64,000 nt of DNA from Pieris napi (taxonomy: Eukaryota > Arthropoda > Insecta > Lepidoptera > Pieridae), in the NCBI RefSeq assembly GCF_905475465.1, contig NC_062256.1:8007662-8071661 (forward strand), given 5' to 3'. The position numbers were made by a program, and so were the translations under genes. The notes beneath the pieces were generated by a model. It was not told the DNA's origin. It saw only the letters and a list, made by a program, of their open reading frames with translations, and did not search any database. Below, in pieces: positions 1 to 10,807 of the stretch. Position 1 is the stretch's first letter, and the number at the start of each line of letters is the position of its first letter.

Positions 1-882
1 CATTCTTTTGTTTTCGACATTGTTTTGCTTCCACCACCTTCAATCATATATCCCATAAGTGTGAACTGTAATTTTAAAGTATTTATAAGTATTCTGCTAT
101 ATAATTGTTGTTATAAGTTTAACAAGCTTGTAATGACATTTCGTCATGATCGTAAAACAATGTCGGTTTTGAAAAAAAAACAAAATCCACTTTTTATCAT
201 ATTTGGATACTACATTGCCTAAATATTACGTCTACATAAAAATAAAAATTCTATGTGTTTTAAATTTCAAATTAATCAGTCGGTAAAGTAACGGCTTTGA
301 TAGAAACATGTGATTTTTCTAGAAAACTATGTAATTTAATGTTATTATTTTATTTTGTTTAAAAAAAACCCTTTTGTTTGCGTATGCCAATTTTAATAAT
401 AATAGAATATGAATTAAACTAGTGACAAAAACTAAAATGGTTAAATTATTTTGAAATGGCTGCCCTGTATAGTTTACTATTTGTCAGATCCGTCACTATT
501 CTACGACTATGACGATTTGTAGAGACAAAACAAAGAGATTTCTCACGTTAGTTACAATTAGTTGTAATATGTATGCGGAATTGAGTCTTGTTGCCTATTT
601 ACATCTTACTGATAAACCTTAACACAAAGCAATATGCATAGATGCTGAGAATTTACAGTACCAATAAAAAAAAAATTAATTGTTTAAAATGATCATGAGT
701 GACTTAATGCATAAATGTACATAAACTTAATAATTCACAATTTCAAGATATCTTAATTAGAATTGAATTTGCTATATCCTGCACAGACAAGGTTAGAATA
801 ATTAATTCACTAAAACAAAGAATTTTAACAGATGTAATTATAACATAATTAATATTGTGAACGATAAATTAATGAAACTTAC
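1..882 (-). other. UROD intron 3, 5' portion
   Basis: AT-rich, starts with the donor GTAAGT at 882 (minus strand). No further UROD exon and no recognisable repeat was found in it. The short open frame at 25-222 has no family resemblance and is treated as chance. Confidence 0.75.
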
Positions 883-1041
883 AGGAGCTCCAGTAAAGCC
901 AATTAAAGGGACCTTTCCATCAATTTTGTGTCTAGTTAAAGTAATCGCCTTTCCCACATAAGCCAGCCGAGACACCGCACCATCTTCTTGCAGCTCATCA
1001 ATTTCGGATGGGCTAGCAAGTGGACTTGGAAAAACAGGTCC
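883..1041 (-). CDS. UROD: UROD coding exon 3
   Basis: Encodes 53 residues ending in VPLIGFTGAP. The acceptor is TTGTAG and the donor GTAAGT. The next expected block (beginning W-T-L-M) is not found between 1 and 882, so the following intron is at least 882 bp and exon 4 lies outside the window. Confidence 0.93.
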
Positions 1042-1498
1042 CTACAAGTTTAAGTTGAATATATTATGTGACATGACTGTGCATAAATTAAAAATGATTA
1101 TGCAATAAATGAGGTACCTGACCAGGATGCATTTCAACAGTCATTCCTAAAGCCTGGGGGATAACTAGTATGTCACTAAATATTATTGATGCATCTAAAT
1201 CATATCGCCGCAGTGGCTGCAAGGTTACTTCACAGGCTAATTCTGGAGTACGGCAAACAGTAAAAAAATCGTGTTTTGCTCGTACTGCTTGAAATTCGGG
1301 TAAATATCGACCAGCCTGACGCATTACCCATACCGGCACTTTGTCTACCTCTTTTCCATATGCAGCATCTAACAGCCTCGTATTTTTTAGTACCGGGAAG
1401 TCCTGTAATAGATAAGTACTTGATATTTTTTTAAATTTATAATGTTTATGTTAAAGCGATAATAATTTTAATATTTTAACCTTGTTTGAATATTCCAT
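883..1498 (-). CDS. UROD: Uroporphyrinogen decarboxylase, 5' part (exons 1-3)
   Basis: Catalyses the four decarboxylations of uroporphyrinogen III to coproporphyrinogen III in cytosolic haem synthesis. Three exons on the minus strand join in phase 0: 1481-1498, 1118-1402 and 883-1041, giving 154 residues of a family usually about 360 long. The remainder lies left of base 1. Exon 2 holds the family signature MRQAGRYLPEF (Arg34 and Arg38 equal the substrate-binding arginines near 37 and 41 of the human enzyme) and FSDILVIPQALGM, whose Asp83 matches the catalytic Asp86. Exon 3 reads from GPVFPSPLASP to VPLIGFTGAP, the expected next block. Splice sites: the donor after exon 3 is GTAAGT, after exon 2 GTACCT, after exon 1 GTTAAA; acceptors end in CAG and TAG. 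The start ATG sits in a strong context (AAAATGG). No stop or frameshift is present, so it looks functional. Identity is very secure; exon 1 is inferred. Confidence 0.95.
1118..1402 (-). CDS. UROD: UROD coding exon 2
   Basis: Encodes 95 residues carrying both substrate arginines and the catalytic aspartate. It is bounded by an acceptor (TATTACAG) and a donor (CAG followed by GTACCT). The frame has no stops, and conservation with the family runs across the whole exon. Confidence 0.95.
1481..1498 (-). CDS. UROD: UROD coding exon 1 (six codons)
   Basis: Reads M-E-Y-S-N-K and joins in phase 0 to exon 2 (DFPVLKNTRLL). The start context has A at -3 and G at +4. The donor GTTAAA is weak but GT-consistent, and the intron to exon 2 would be only 78 bp. 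The resulting N-terminus is about three residues shorter than in mammalian UROD, which fits. An alternative first exon further right cannot be excluded. Confidence 0.6.
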
Positions 1499-4293
1499 TT
1501 TTAAGAGCACGCGTTATCACTTATAAATGCAGATAGAAACTTGTTCTTAACTTGTTTAAGGCCTTAGTGTATTAAAAGAACTGTCTTATCAATTTTTTTA
1601 AATAATTATAATTGCAAAACATTACGTTCCGAAGTTTAAAAACTGCAGTCAGCTCTCGACGAAACTCAATGTCAAAGTCATATGTCATGATTGCTAGTTG
1701 TCATACTGTATACCGTGACATTGACATAAAAGTTTATTGTCGAAAAAGATATCAAGTAACTTTACCTTTTAGGGTACTTGCTATGTAAATTCATATCTAG
1801 CAGCTAGGTAACGACCAGAAAGCTATTTTGGAAAAAATATAAATATTGTCGAAAGCGCCATCTAGGGGTAATTTTTTAAAATATTACTTATTAATTTCGG
1901 CAATGGCAAATATAATTCGTTATGACCTTTAATGATTACAGCTACTGTTAAATCTTCATGATCTAAACCTTATATTTTAAAATGTCTTAATAATGTGTCT
2001 ATTGTTGGTTTTCTACCGGTGAACAATACTAAACTATATTCCAGCAACTCTTTCGGTTGACGGTTAAAATAATAACCACAATCTCATAAAAATCAAAAGT
2101 ATGTCACAATAAAAAATTAAATTTAAGTCAACAAAGTTTGCAAGATTCTACCTGCCCTCACATATTTTTAGAGGTAAAAAATCCAAATGAGAGGGGTTCA
2201 GCGTAGTTTTTGTTACAATCCAAACGTTATAGCAACCTATCACTGTATACATTTTTTATATAAACCTTTATTCCAGTTTCCCAATAAAGTTTATTCGACT
2301 TAAAGGAACACGGTTGTAACTCCGTATTTTATACTTAAGTTTGTTTATTAAAATATATTTATTCCTGTTGTTTGTACGCTTATGACCATTAATTCTCAAA
2401 TAAAAGCGTACAACGAACGAGAAGTAATGGAATAAAACGTCCGCCACTCATCATTCTAGATTTATCATAAAGATCGCTTTTAGAATACCTTGGTTCTAAA
2501 CTATAGGCTGTACTATACGTACTACGTGTGTGTATTAGGTTTATATGTGTATCTTAAAAACAAAGTTAGAAACAAATACATCATAGCTAGTTGTATATAA
2601 TTTAATGATTTTTGTAGCTTTAAACACTATAAAACCGGAACTATAGGTACTATAAATAGGTTGCCAGTATAAAAATGCGAATCCGAATTCTCATGCGAAT
2701 CATAATTCAGGTGAACTCTTTCTATTTTCTTCTTTAAAATTAAATTTCGATTATTAATTTTACAAGAGTTATATCTTAACGGTAGTGATTAAATATTGCA
2801 TTAACAGGTTAGCGGGGGTCGCCGGAGACGCTCAACACAGGTGCCGAGGTGACTTGTGCATTCCAAATGTGACAAAAAATATATTAAAAAAAGAATTTCG
2901 CGGGAAAATTCTAACCATAGATTAGACAGAATATATTTCAAAGCACCTATTTTTATGTATTTAATTAGAAGAACAGATAACGTGTCATATGTCTGCCTCA
3001 TGCATGCACCAGGCGTTATTTTACTTATTTCATAGACAATTCAATCAAAAGTTATATAAGTAATTTTTTCTCATACACACTTATAAACGTTAATAAAAAA
3101 GCAATATTCTAAATTTACTTCTCACATTAAGGGCGTGGCAATTAAGGACTGGAATCTCCGCCACAGTTTTCAATCGCTAAGATTCAATTATTGTTAAAAG
3201 TCACGTCTTTACTTTAACTTATTTGAATTAATCATCTGTTAGCCAAGACTAGGTCTAGATAGACTTCATAACATAACTCGCGTCTATAGTCAGATGTATT
3301 CTGTGGTCCATAACTCTATAGGCGAAAAAAAAAACTTTGAAAATGGAACAAAAAGTTTTTGCATGTTACCGTTACCTATGATTTTAATTAACGATGAATT
3401 CGCCCTTTTTCTAAAGTTCGGTGGTCACAGTCGGAGGTATTGTATAAATTATAAAAAGAAATATTGCAAATCATTATACAGGTAGGAGGTTTGTAAGGTC
3501 AAAGTTTAAAGAGGCACCGCAATGAAATGAAGGGTTTTGTGGGGTAATTAAAATCGTTGTATATTGCAAAAACCAAATTTCTCGCCCATTGACCCGTGGA
3601 TTATTTCGTGAGATAATAAAGTCTGGTGCTGCGAACTGGCTTATCAGAATTTATAACACGAACGCTTAATTTTGTTTACCACAATTTGCTCAGAATAATT
3701 AACTAAGAAACACTTTCATTATTTATTCTTTGGACCCTTGTGTTTTGATTCCGACTTTTGGTGCGTAAAAGAGGTAATTTAGTAATTATAAAAAGTTCGT
3801 AGGCTAACATGGAAAATTAATTGTTTTTTATAGAATTTAATTTGTTTATTCAACATTCCTTCGAGAGCGAAACAACGATTATAGCGGTCATACAATATTT
3901 CGATACCATTATTATAGTACGATTTGTCTACTTACATCTTCCTTACTTACTAAGCCCCATGATGCCTATCGACACGAACTGTCATTTTCATACAAATTTA
4001 GTTTTCGACTTTCTTACATACACATCTTAAGTCATCTTGACTAACCCTCTGTTTTGGCGATTACCTCTTCAACACAGCAAAATTTCAAGACAAATATAAT
4101 CAAAGATTTAAATAAATAAAATCACGACGACACGAGGCTTCCTCATTTAAGTTGTCCTCTAAGACAACTGCCGTTTAGCTCAAATTGAGATTTATAAGTT
4201 AATAAAGTGTTGGCTAAATCTTTTTCAATAAAAACTTAATAACCTCTAACCTATCCCTTAACTACACAAGATGTTAACTCTAGGTAGTATTAG
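1499..4293. other. UROD 5' flank and AT-rich intergenic DNA
   Basis: The UROD leader and promoter must start here, reading leftwards. I cannot identify a TATA box or initiator with confidence. No coding exon is recognisable. A short remnant of the LINE-E tail (see the 4294 copy) lies at about 3149-3186 on the minus strand (CTCCGCCAC then AATCGC). Confidence 0.6.
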
Positions 4294-4447
4294 AAAGAGT
4301 GGCGGAGAGTTTATTGCCAGTTCTTCTCTTCCGTTCTATGCCCTTGATTTGAGAACTGGCAGTAAATGTAAAATTAGAAGCATTTAATGTATGTTTCTTT
4401 TTTGACGTTCATAAGTGTACATGAATAAATGATTTTTGACTTTTGAT
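4294..4447 (+). repeat. LINE-E 3' tail copy
   Basis: First of at least nine copies in the window of one non-coding repeat. Diagnostic words in order are GTGGCGGAGAGTTTATTGCC, CTTCCGTTCTACGCCCTTGA, GAACTGGCAG and GACGTTCATAAGTGTAC, ending in GAATAAATGATTTT with a T/GA-rich tail. 5' truncation with a common 3' end is typical of a non-LTR retrotransposon 3' UTR; the parent ORF is not in the window. Confidence 0.75.
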
Positions 4448-6030
4448 TATTCAATTATTCGCACGATAAAATTTCAGAACAGATTCATCTTATAATTAGG
4501 TATATTATTATTCAAATACAATAGCGTACGTGGTCTATAACGTGAAGGTTACGAACTGCATTCAAGGATTTTCCTGCCAACAGGCCGTTGACATAGCATT
4601 GTAAACAGTTCCTTATCTAAGAGCTGATGGTTCGCTTTATCTAACCCACTGTAGCTAACGTTTAACTTGTGATTTTAAAAACCTATTACGCTAGCTGTTT
4701 TATGGAGAAACTAAAGGTTTTTGGATAGCAACACTTCAATACGCTGAAACGAAACTACATAACTTAACACAAAGAGACTTAAAAACTCTATAAGCTCTGT
4801 AGATTTACGTTTATTTAGTCTGTGTAGTTAAAATGAGCATAGTCGGTAGATACAGCATGAATAATAATTAAATTTAGACATTGCAATAAAAATATATTGA
4901 GATAGAAATAATTTTTCATATCCTATAATGATTATGATTTTAAAAGTGATTTTGGCGACTACAGCAAAAAATGGCGGCAAAAAAAAATTTGGCGGCATGC
5001 TTACAGTAAAATGGCGTAGGTCTTAAGGAAACATTGTATGTGGCTGTGGTTATTGTCAAAATTAATGACACTGCTGATCACAGGCTCCTGAATTCAGCAT
5101 AAAAAGGTTTAAATGATTTTTATCTTTTATAACGTTGATTTTGACATTGTAATTAGTAACTTCTGGCCGTGACCACGGCGCGTAGGCGGCGAGAGGTCTT
5201 TTCTTTATTTTTTGTCGTTTCCTGGCTTCGTTTGCTATATGTATGTACATATATTTAAAAAACAGATTCTGGTTTTTATGAATAGATTTGAAAAGATTTA
5301 ATTTAATTTTTTTAAGTAAAACTAGTCAGACACGTGGAGTAAATAAATAAATATTCGATATATCAATAAAATGTGTACCAAAGCCAATAATTAAAGTTTA
5401 GATTCAAATCAAAGACAATTAAATTACCTATGTGTTTTACTTACGCTAATTTCCAAGCATACTGCGTAGTAGCAAACTTTCTTTTTAACGATTCATATTT
5501 ATAGTAATTTTAGTATTATTTAATTACATTATAAAACTGTATATTGACAAGATTTCGTGATGTATGACGATATTCAGCAATTACTATAAGATCAAACTAA
5601 AATCTATACTCAAAACATTCCACGCCATTATTATTTACGAAGTTTGACAAGTTTTCGCGCTCAAATAAGATTATACCTTGTGTTAGAGGTTATATGATAC
5701 TTAAAATGCCTATTAGAATCTAGGCTTTATAAAACTTTGAATTAATCAATTATTTTAAGGCGAATTACAAATGGTGTAATCATATGAATTTACTGCATAT
5801 ATTTCTGTATTAATTTTCGTTCTTATAAATCACTATCTAGTTAAAATAGATAAGAAAAATCTTTAGTTTTTAATAAAAAATCAAAGCAAGTTTCGGCGTT
5901 GTTTCTTGTGCATACAAAGCACTAAACACACGACTCGTCGAAAAAAAACAACAATCAAATATCCTTTGCCTGATCGCGTAAATGTTGCCACACACTGGGG
6001 GTTTTATGGTAAGCGACGCAATATCTTATA
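4448..6030. other. AT-rich intergenic DNA, nothing recognised
   Basis: No exon, tRNA-like block or known repeat seen. Around 4950-5030 there is a patch with three ATGGCG/TTGGCGGC words, too short to interpret. Confidence 0.5.
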
Positions 6031-6534
6031 AGAACGTCAGTTGCATCGCAAGAAAACCGTCAGTGTGCAGTGGACTCCGGAATTTGGGTTCGGGGTGAAT
6101 ACCCTCGTGTCGGTAAAAACTATTTTCAAGGTTAGCACGACGCGCAAGGAGGGGAGCGTCGCGGGTTGTGGGGCACAGATTATGTGTTCCACAGAGACTG
6201 AACTTTTTGTATAAACTGTTCCCGGCAATTTTAATTACCTATATAGGTGATTGCTGAAACATTGATGATAAAATAAACACGGTTTTGTTTATTTCTAGTC
6301 TCTATGATTCTGAGGTTTGAAATCTTTACAAGTTCCTTAAGTTATTTACATCGCGGTTTTTATAACTAATGTCATTAATTTACTTATAAAATAGCAAATC
6401 CTTTGTACATTTTGATAATACTTTTATAGTATAGTTTATAAACTGATAATAAATACTTAAACGTATTTAACAATGATTTCATTATCTCTCATAACCTTAA
6501 CATTTATAATCCTTATTTACGTTATCTCTGTATT

Positions 6535-6665
6535 TCACAGCGCTGTTGTCGCGGGTTGTGAGGTGCAGGGCAAATTCGTCGCGGGGCGGAGGGGAGGACC
6601 CGCGGACGCGCCGAAATGCTGATAGCCCGCCGCCCCGCGCAACCCGCGCCCTCTGCCGGCTTCAT
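6535..6665. other. GC-rich island of unknown role
   Basis: About 130 bp of strongly GC- and CpG-rich sequence in otherwise AT-rich DNA, following a splice-acceptor-like stretch (TGTATTTCACAG ending 6540). The word GTCGCGGGTTGTG occurs here (from 6547) and again near 6159, so the two areas are related. The open frame across it (6546-6788) resembles no family. It could be a promoter-like CpG patch, a non-coding exon or part of a repeat; I cannot choose. Confidence 0.35.
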
Positions 6666-7269
6666 GCAACTAAAGTCTATAATAGTCTATGCATAAATAT
6701 AGTCTACAAAATGATTCACTTCGCTAACAATGCGTTAGCTGTGACTTCTTGTTATGTAATGAATCATTGGACGAAGGGGAGATTATGACTAATTAAAAAT
6801 TATATGCATCCGAATTGGAATCAAATTGGAATTTTTAGTTTTGTATTAAAACTTATGAACTTTATTTAATGTACTTACTACAGATGAGCAGAATTTGCTA
6901 TTAGTCTTTAGGCATTCTTAAGATCGTTATATACCTAGGTACATTTCTCAATAGATATTAAATATAAAAAAAGGTATGTTTTATTAAGATACCTAGTATC
7001 TAAGTCGGCTTAGGTTTCTATGATTTACATATGTTAATTTAATCATATAAAATATTTATTTCGTTTTTTCATAATAGAAATAACTATCAAACATAGGTCC
7101 GGTCCCCTTCGTGTAATTCGCCATTATTTTAACGTTTGTTCTTGGCTTTTTACCTTAATGAGACTCCCCTATTTCTCGTGCAACGCACACGTAAACAAAA
7201 TTAACCAATGCGGCCCGCGGTGTACGAAAATAATTATTGCGTTTGCACGAAATTATTAATCCATTGAAT

Positions 7270-7600
7270 TTTACATTGTTATTGTCTTTGATAAGATTTC
7301 TCTCTTGCCATAGATTTATATCAAGTTTGGAAATTCCAAATTTAAAAGTGTCGAAAATAAAATTATAAGATTCATAAGCTATGAAACCATCTTTTTATTT
7401 TCCTTTTTAATTTTATTGTCTTTGGTAAAGTTTGTCTCTTGTCATAGATTTATCTCAAATTTAAAAATTCCAAATTCTAGTGTTGAATAATTATATTTAA
7501 AGAACCCATCTTTTTATGTCTATTTAAAATTGTTTGTCTTTGGTAAGATTTCCCTTTTACCATATTACAGAATTCCAAATTCAAAAGTGAAATTGAAATA
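7270..7600 (+). repeat. Diverged tandem triplication, ~115-135 bp units
   Basis: Three imperfect copies begin near 7280, 7415 and 7530. Each has TTGTCTTTGRTAARRTTT, then a CATAGATTTAT-like word, then AATTCCAAATT and AAAAGTG or similar. Divergence is high, so the duplication is old. Confidence 0.6.
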
Positions 7601-8110
7601 AAAACATTCATTTGAACCCATTTTAATTTCCATTTGAAATTTCTATTAAACATCGTTAACCACCTGTTTCATGATAACCTAATCACTCTGTGGGACGATG
7701 AAATGACTTAGGCCTAGATTAGGACTGTCAAATGCTTTGTCAATTGTTAAATATTTTTTTCTTGGCCAGTATTAAGTGGCCAGTTTGATAGTGCGTGCAC
7801 TGGGTGCGTGTGATAGCGATCTGCACCCCCCTACCCTTCACCAAAACAACATTCTGAATAAGAGGGTTTTTTGCGCGAGGCCCAAGGGTGGCGGAGCGTC
7901 ACGGCACAAAAAATACTATTAAATAACTCAAGAGAACCGCGGGGCTTGTGCGTGATCGTGATACAGCCGAATTAACGCCAAATACAATACACGAACCCGA
8001 TTTAAAGCAGCAAGATTACGTTTTATTGGGAGTTATTCAATTGATAACTTTTATTAACACACCACACTTACTTCGAACTAAGAAATGCTAACATTGTCTG
8101 TTGTATAAGT
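7601..8110. other. Intergenic, nothing recognised
   Basis: A GC-moderate patch near 7780-7960 contains no recognisable gene or repeat; the remainder is AT-rich. Confidence 0.4.
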
Positions 8111-8303
8111 TCCTAGTGGCTGTGTGACTCTCATAGCTGAGGTCGTAGGTTCGATCCTCGGCTGTGCACCAATGGACGTTCTATGCGTGCTTCTAATATC
8201 GCTCTTACGTTGAAGGAATACATTGTGAGGACTGGCTTGCCTTAGACCCAAAAAGTCGCCTATTAGATTGACAAATGATCTTGTAACAGATACAGAAATT
8301 TGA
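8111..8303 (+). repeat. SINE-1 (tRNA-derived), decayed copy
   Basis: Has the tRNA-like head with a B-box (GAGGTCGTAGGTTCGATCC) and GGCTGTGCACCAATGGAC, then the SINE-1 body (GGCTTGCCTTAGACCC, TATTAGATTGACAAATGATC) and the 3' end CAGATACAGAAATTTGA. Internal deletions mark it as old. About fifteen other copies are in the window. Confidence 0.85.
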
Positions 8304-8336
8304 TAAAAGAGTGAAGTTTATATAGTAGTTACATTT

Positions 8337-8490
8337 TTTTATGCCACTCTATCAACGTAATAACGCCCAAAATGCCCATGGACAGGCATTTTAGTAGATG
8401 CGTTGCCGGATATTGAGGGTAGTATACCCTTTCTTTAGATAATTGGAGGTAGTATTTCCCGGGGAAAACCCTACTCGGAGTTGATTCCAC
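8337..8490 (+). repeat. Repeat B copy
   Basis: Shares GCCCATGGA..GGCATTTTAGT.GATGCGTTGCCGG in order, then a GGAGGTAGTAT-like word, with the copy at 40535-40700. A lepidopteran dispersed repeat of unassigned class; no coding capacity visible. Confidence 0.55.
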
Positions 8491-8943
8491 AGGTGGGTAG
8501 TTCACAAAAGTAATGTTCGTAAAAGAATCAAGCCATCAAGGTGATGCTGATGAATTTTTCTCAGCATCTGTTAGCTATCTGACAGTACTACGTCAAAAAT
8601 GTTTTGGATTTTGACATAAGTAGTTAGGAAACGTACCCCTTCATTTAACTTACTAAGTAGCTTACTACTATGAAACAGATAAGAAAATATGGTTTTAAGT
8701 TGTTCTTGTTGAAGTTATTGATACCAGATGCGCCTGGCTTAAAAATATTCTGCGCTGATGTTTGTACAGCAGTGAGATGTGAGTAAAAAGGTAATTTAAT
8801 TGTCTATGGGTACTGAATTTGTCTATGTATGGAACGTTTTATTATTGACAGCTTGGTGAAATTATTTTTAAATATACGAGTATACATAACTCTTCTGGAC
8901 AAGTTACGTATAACTCTAAGATCTAATTTCACTGTTTTGAGTA

Positions 8944-9001
8944 ATCAACTGTCTCTTTTCATCACTGTGTAAACACAATGTGTCAGCAAGACGAAAGAAT
9001 G
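8944..9001. repeat. 57-bp foldback repeat (family I)
   Basis: Small palindromic element: CTGTCTCTTTTCATCA on one side, an AGACGAAAG-like end on the other, and the shared core GTAAACACAAT. Four other copies lie at 19601, 21306, 35043 and 40772. Confidence 0.6.
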
Positions 9002-9356
9002 TTTGAGTTACAAGATAATTTTTTTTTTAAATATGGGGTATGAAAGTGTGTTTATGGTTCATTAGTCTCTAGATATTACCACTCAAGAGCTTCAAATTCT
9101 TCACGGTACCATAAGTACTGGTATATTAGAATTGAGTAGATACCTACTCAACATCCCCCTATAAAATGCATCTATAGCCGAACATCTAATCCCGGTTAGA
9201 GGGCGGAGTTCGCGAGTTGCGAATATCCCACAGATAACCAATAGGTATGTCAAATGCACGCATGCGTCAATACGCTTTTTGTGACGCTTAATTCTAAAAA
9301 CCATTTCAGATTATTTGTTAGTGACTATAGAGTCTTAACGAGTTGGAATGTCAAAC

Positions 9357-9598
9357 AAACTTGTGCAGAACATTAAACAACGTAAAGTTGCGTACCTGGG
9401 CCACGTGTTGATGACCGCTACCACCTCCTTCAATTAATTATAATGGGTAAAATCCAGGGTAAACGGCGTGTTGGGAAAATGAAGAAATCGTGGTTTCGCA
9501 ACGTTAGGGAGTTGACGGGTATTGCGACTGCGGAAGAGTTGGTGCATCTAGCACAGGACAAGACACGCTTCAAGAGACTGACACCCAACCTCCAGTAA
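9357..9598 (+). pseudogene. Non-LTR retrotransposon ORF2 C-terminus, broken
   Basis: Two frames together read the C-terminal tail of an endonuclease-reverse transcriptase. Frame one gives KLVQNIKQRKVAYLGHVL and then runs into stops. After a frameshift the second gives IMGKIQGKRRVGKMKKSW, then RNVRELTGIATAEELVHLA, ending in TPNLQ and a TAA stop at 9596-9598. The basic GKRRVGRRKKSW-like motif and the terminal helix are characteristic of this tail in insect LINEs. The upstream RT and endonuclease are absent (5' truncation), as expected for a dead LINE copy. Confidence 0.85.
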
Positions 9599-10040
9599 TC
9601 TCCAAAAGCATTAAAAGAACAAAAAAGATAGAGTCTAGATATTTTTAATTCTGATAAGGCTTTAAAAATTCAAACAAAACAAAAAACATCCATAATTTCA
9701 AGATCCCGCCAAAACGCTCGCAAGATGGCGTCGCATAACTACGTATGACGTTCCATGTAAACATGTCAACAAACGTCAAGACGTTAGTAATCAAACTTAA
9801 TCCATCTACACGACACTGGCAAAGTACCTTGTGCCCACTTGGCACAAATAAAAGCCATAAAAAAAAACTTAAATTATACATTTTTTTTTCAATTACAACA
9901 ATCGCCGCCGAAATTAACCTCCAATTCCGGTAGGATTACAGACGAATAATAAATAATGTCTATTTACACGTCTTCGATTCGACAAATTTGCTGTTGTATC
10001 ACGTGACTGATGTAAGCATTCATAATTGCGGATTTTTTTT
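9599..10040. other. Intergenic, nothing recognised
   Basis: Two antiparallel short open frames at 9645-9933 overlap each other and resemble no family. No repeat identified. Confidence 0.4.
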
Positions 10041-10097
10041 AACATAACTTATAAAGCATTTTAAATAAATAATTTAAAATGCTTTATAAGTTATGTT
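10041..10097. repeat. Perfect 26-bp inverted repeat (hairpin)
   Basis: Left arm 10041-10066 (AACATAACTTATAAAGCATT then TTAAAT) is the exact reverse complement of right arm 10072-10097, with a 5-nt loop. AT-rich. A recently formed palindrome or foldback element remnant; no flanking TIR element was recognised. Confidence 0.9.
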
Positions 10098-10505
10098 TTA
10101 TACAATTATGTCAATAATACTTTATTTTTCATACTGTCAAAAAGCCTCTTGTAAAATTGTTCGCGTTTCACATTTGCGAGTTCCCGAGCGATGGCGATAA
10201 GAATAATCGATACATTCGCTTCGCTTTGACCACACGGCATCCAAAATATACTATTTAAAGTTGCTTTACTATGTTTAAGAATTAGCTTATGCGTAGCGGA
10301 CTATGCAAAGAGAAATTTGGAAAGCTGGAGCCTGGAGGCTGGGTATACCCGTGAAAGGGTCCATCGTCCAGGTCCCAGGGTCCCATCCAGGTCGATCCAT
10401 GTCGTTATAGGAATTTTGAATAACTAGTAGTATTAAAAAATATAAATTTACTGTACCAAATAGTAAAACGTTTCGTGACCACCCAGTGACTCTTTATACC
10501 TAAAA
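10098..10505. other. Intergenic up to the LTR element
   Basis: Mostly unrecognised. A patch at 10330-10400 contains imperfect repeats of CCAGGTC/CCATCCAGGTCGATCC. No gene seen. Confidence 0.4.
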
Positions 10506-10510
10506 GTTAC
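10506..10510. repeat. 5-bp target site duplication (left)
   Basis: GTTAC directly abuts the left LTR; the same five bases follow the right LTR at 16053-16057. Confidence 0.9.
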
Positions 10511-10703
10511 TGTTCGGGCTGCTGCCAAAACACTTTAATGATATTTAAATAAAAGATTGCTTTGCTCTTAAAAACTAATTTAATGAGTGATCGCGTTGAT
10601 GGTTGATGATACACTGATGTTATAGAAAAGCGTCGCGCGCAGGCGGCGATCTAACTATATGTACTTATGCTATTTTACAAGGTGTTCGGTTACTTTCCGA
10701 ACA
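10511..10703 (-). repeat. 3' LTR of the BEL/Pao element
   Basis: 193 bp, begins TG and ends CA on either strand (short TGTTCGG inverted ends). Identical to the other LTR. In sense orientation an ATTAAA signal (10534-10539) lies about 25 nt before the LTR end. The purine tract expected upstream of a 3' LTR is short here (GGGAG just before the LTR); the adjacent sequence is otherwise pyrimidine-rich. Confidence 0.95.
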
Positions 10704-10807
10704 TGCTCCCGGGCGGGAGAAAAAAAACAAAATGCTTAAAATTATACATAATAATGATAGAAAAAAATTTACTGATAAAAAAAATAATAAAAAAATGAGT
10801 GATTATG

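Noticed and set aside
6546..6788. 80-codon frame over the GC-rich island
   Set aside because: Arg/Pro/Ala-rich composition follows from GC content; no family resemblance and it runs into AT-rich DNA.
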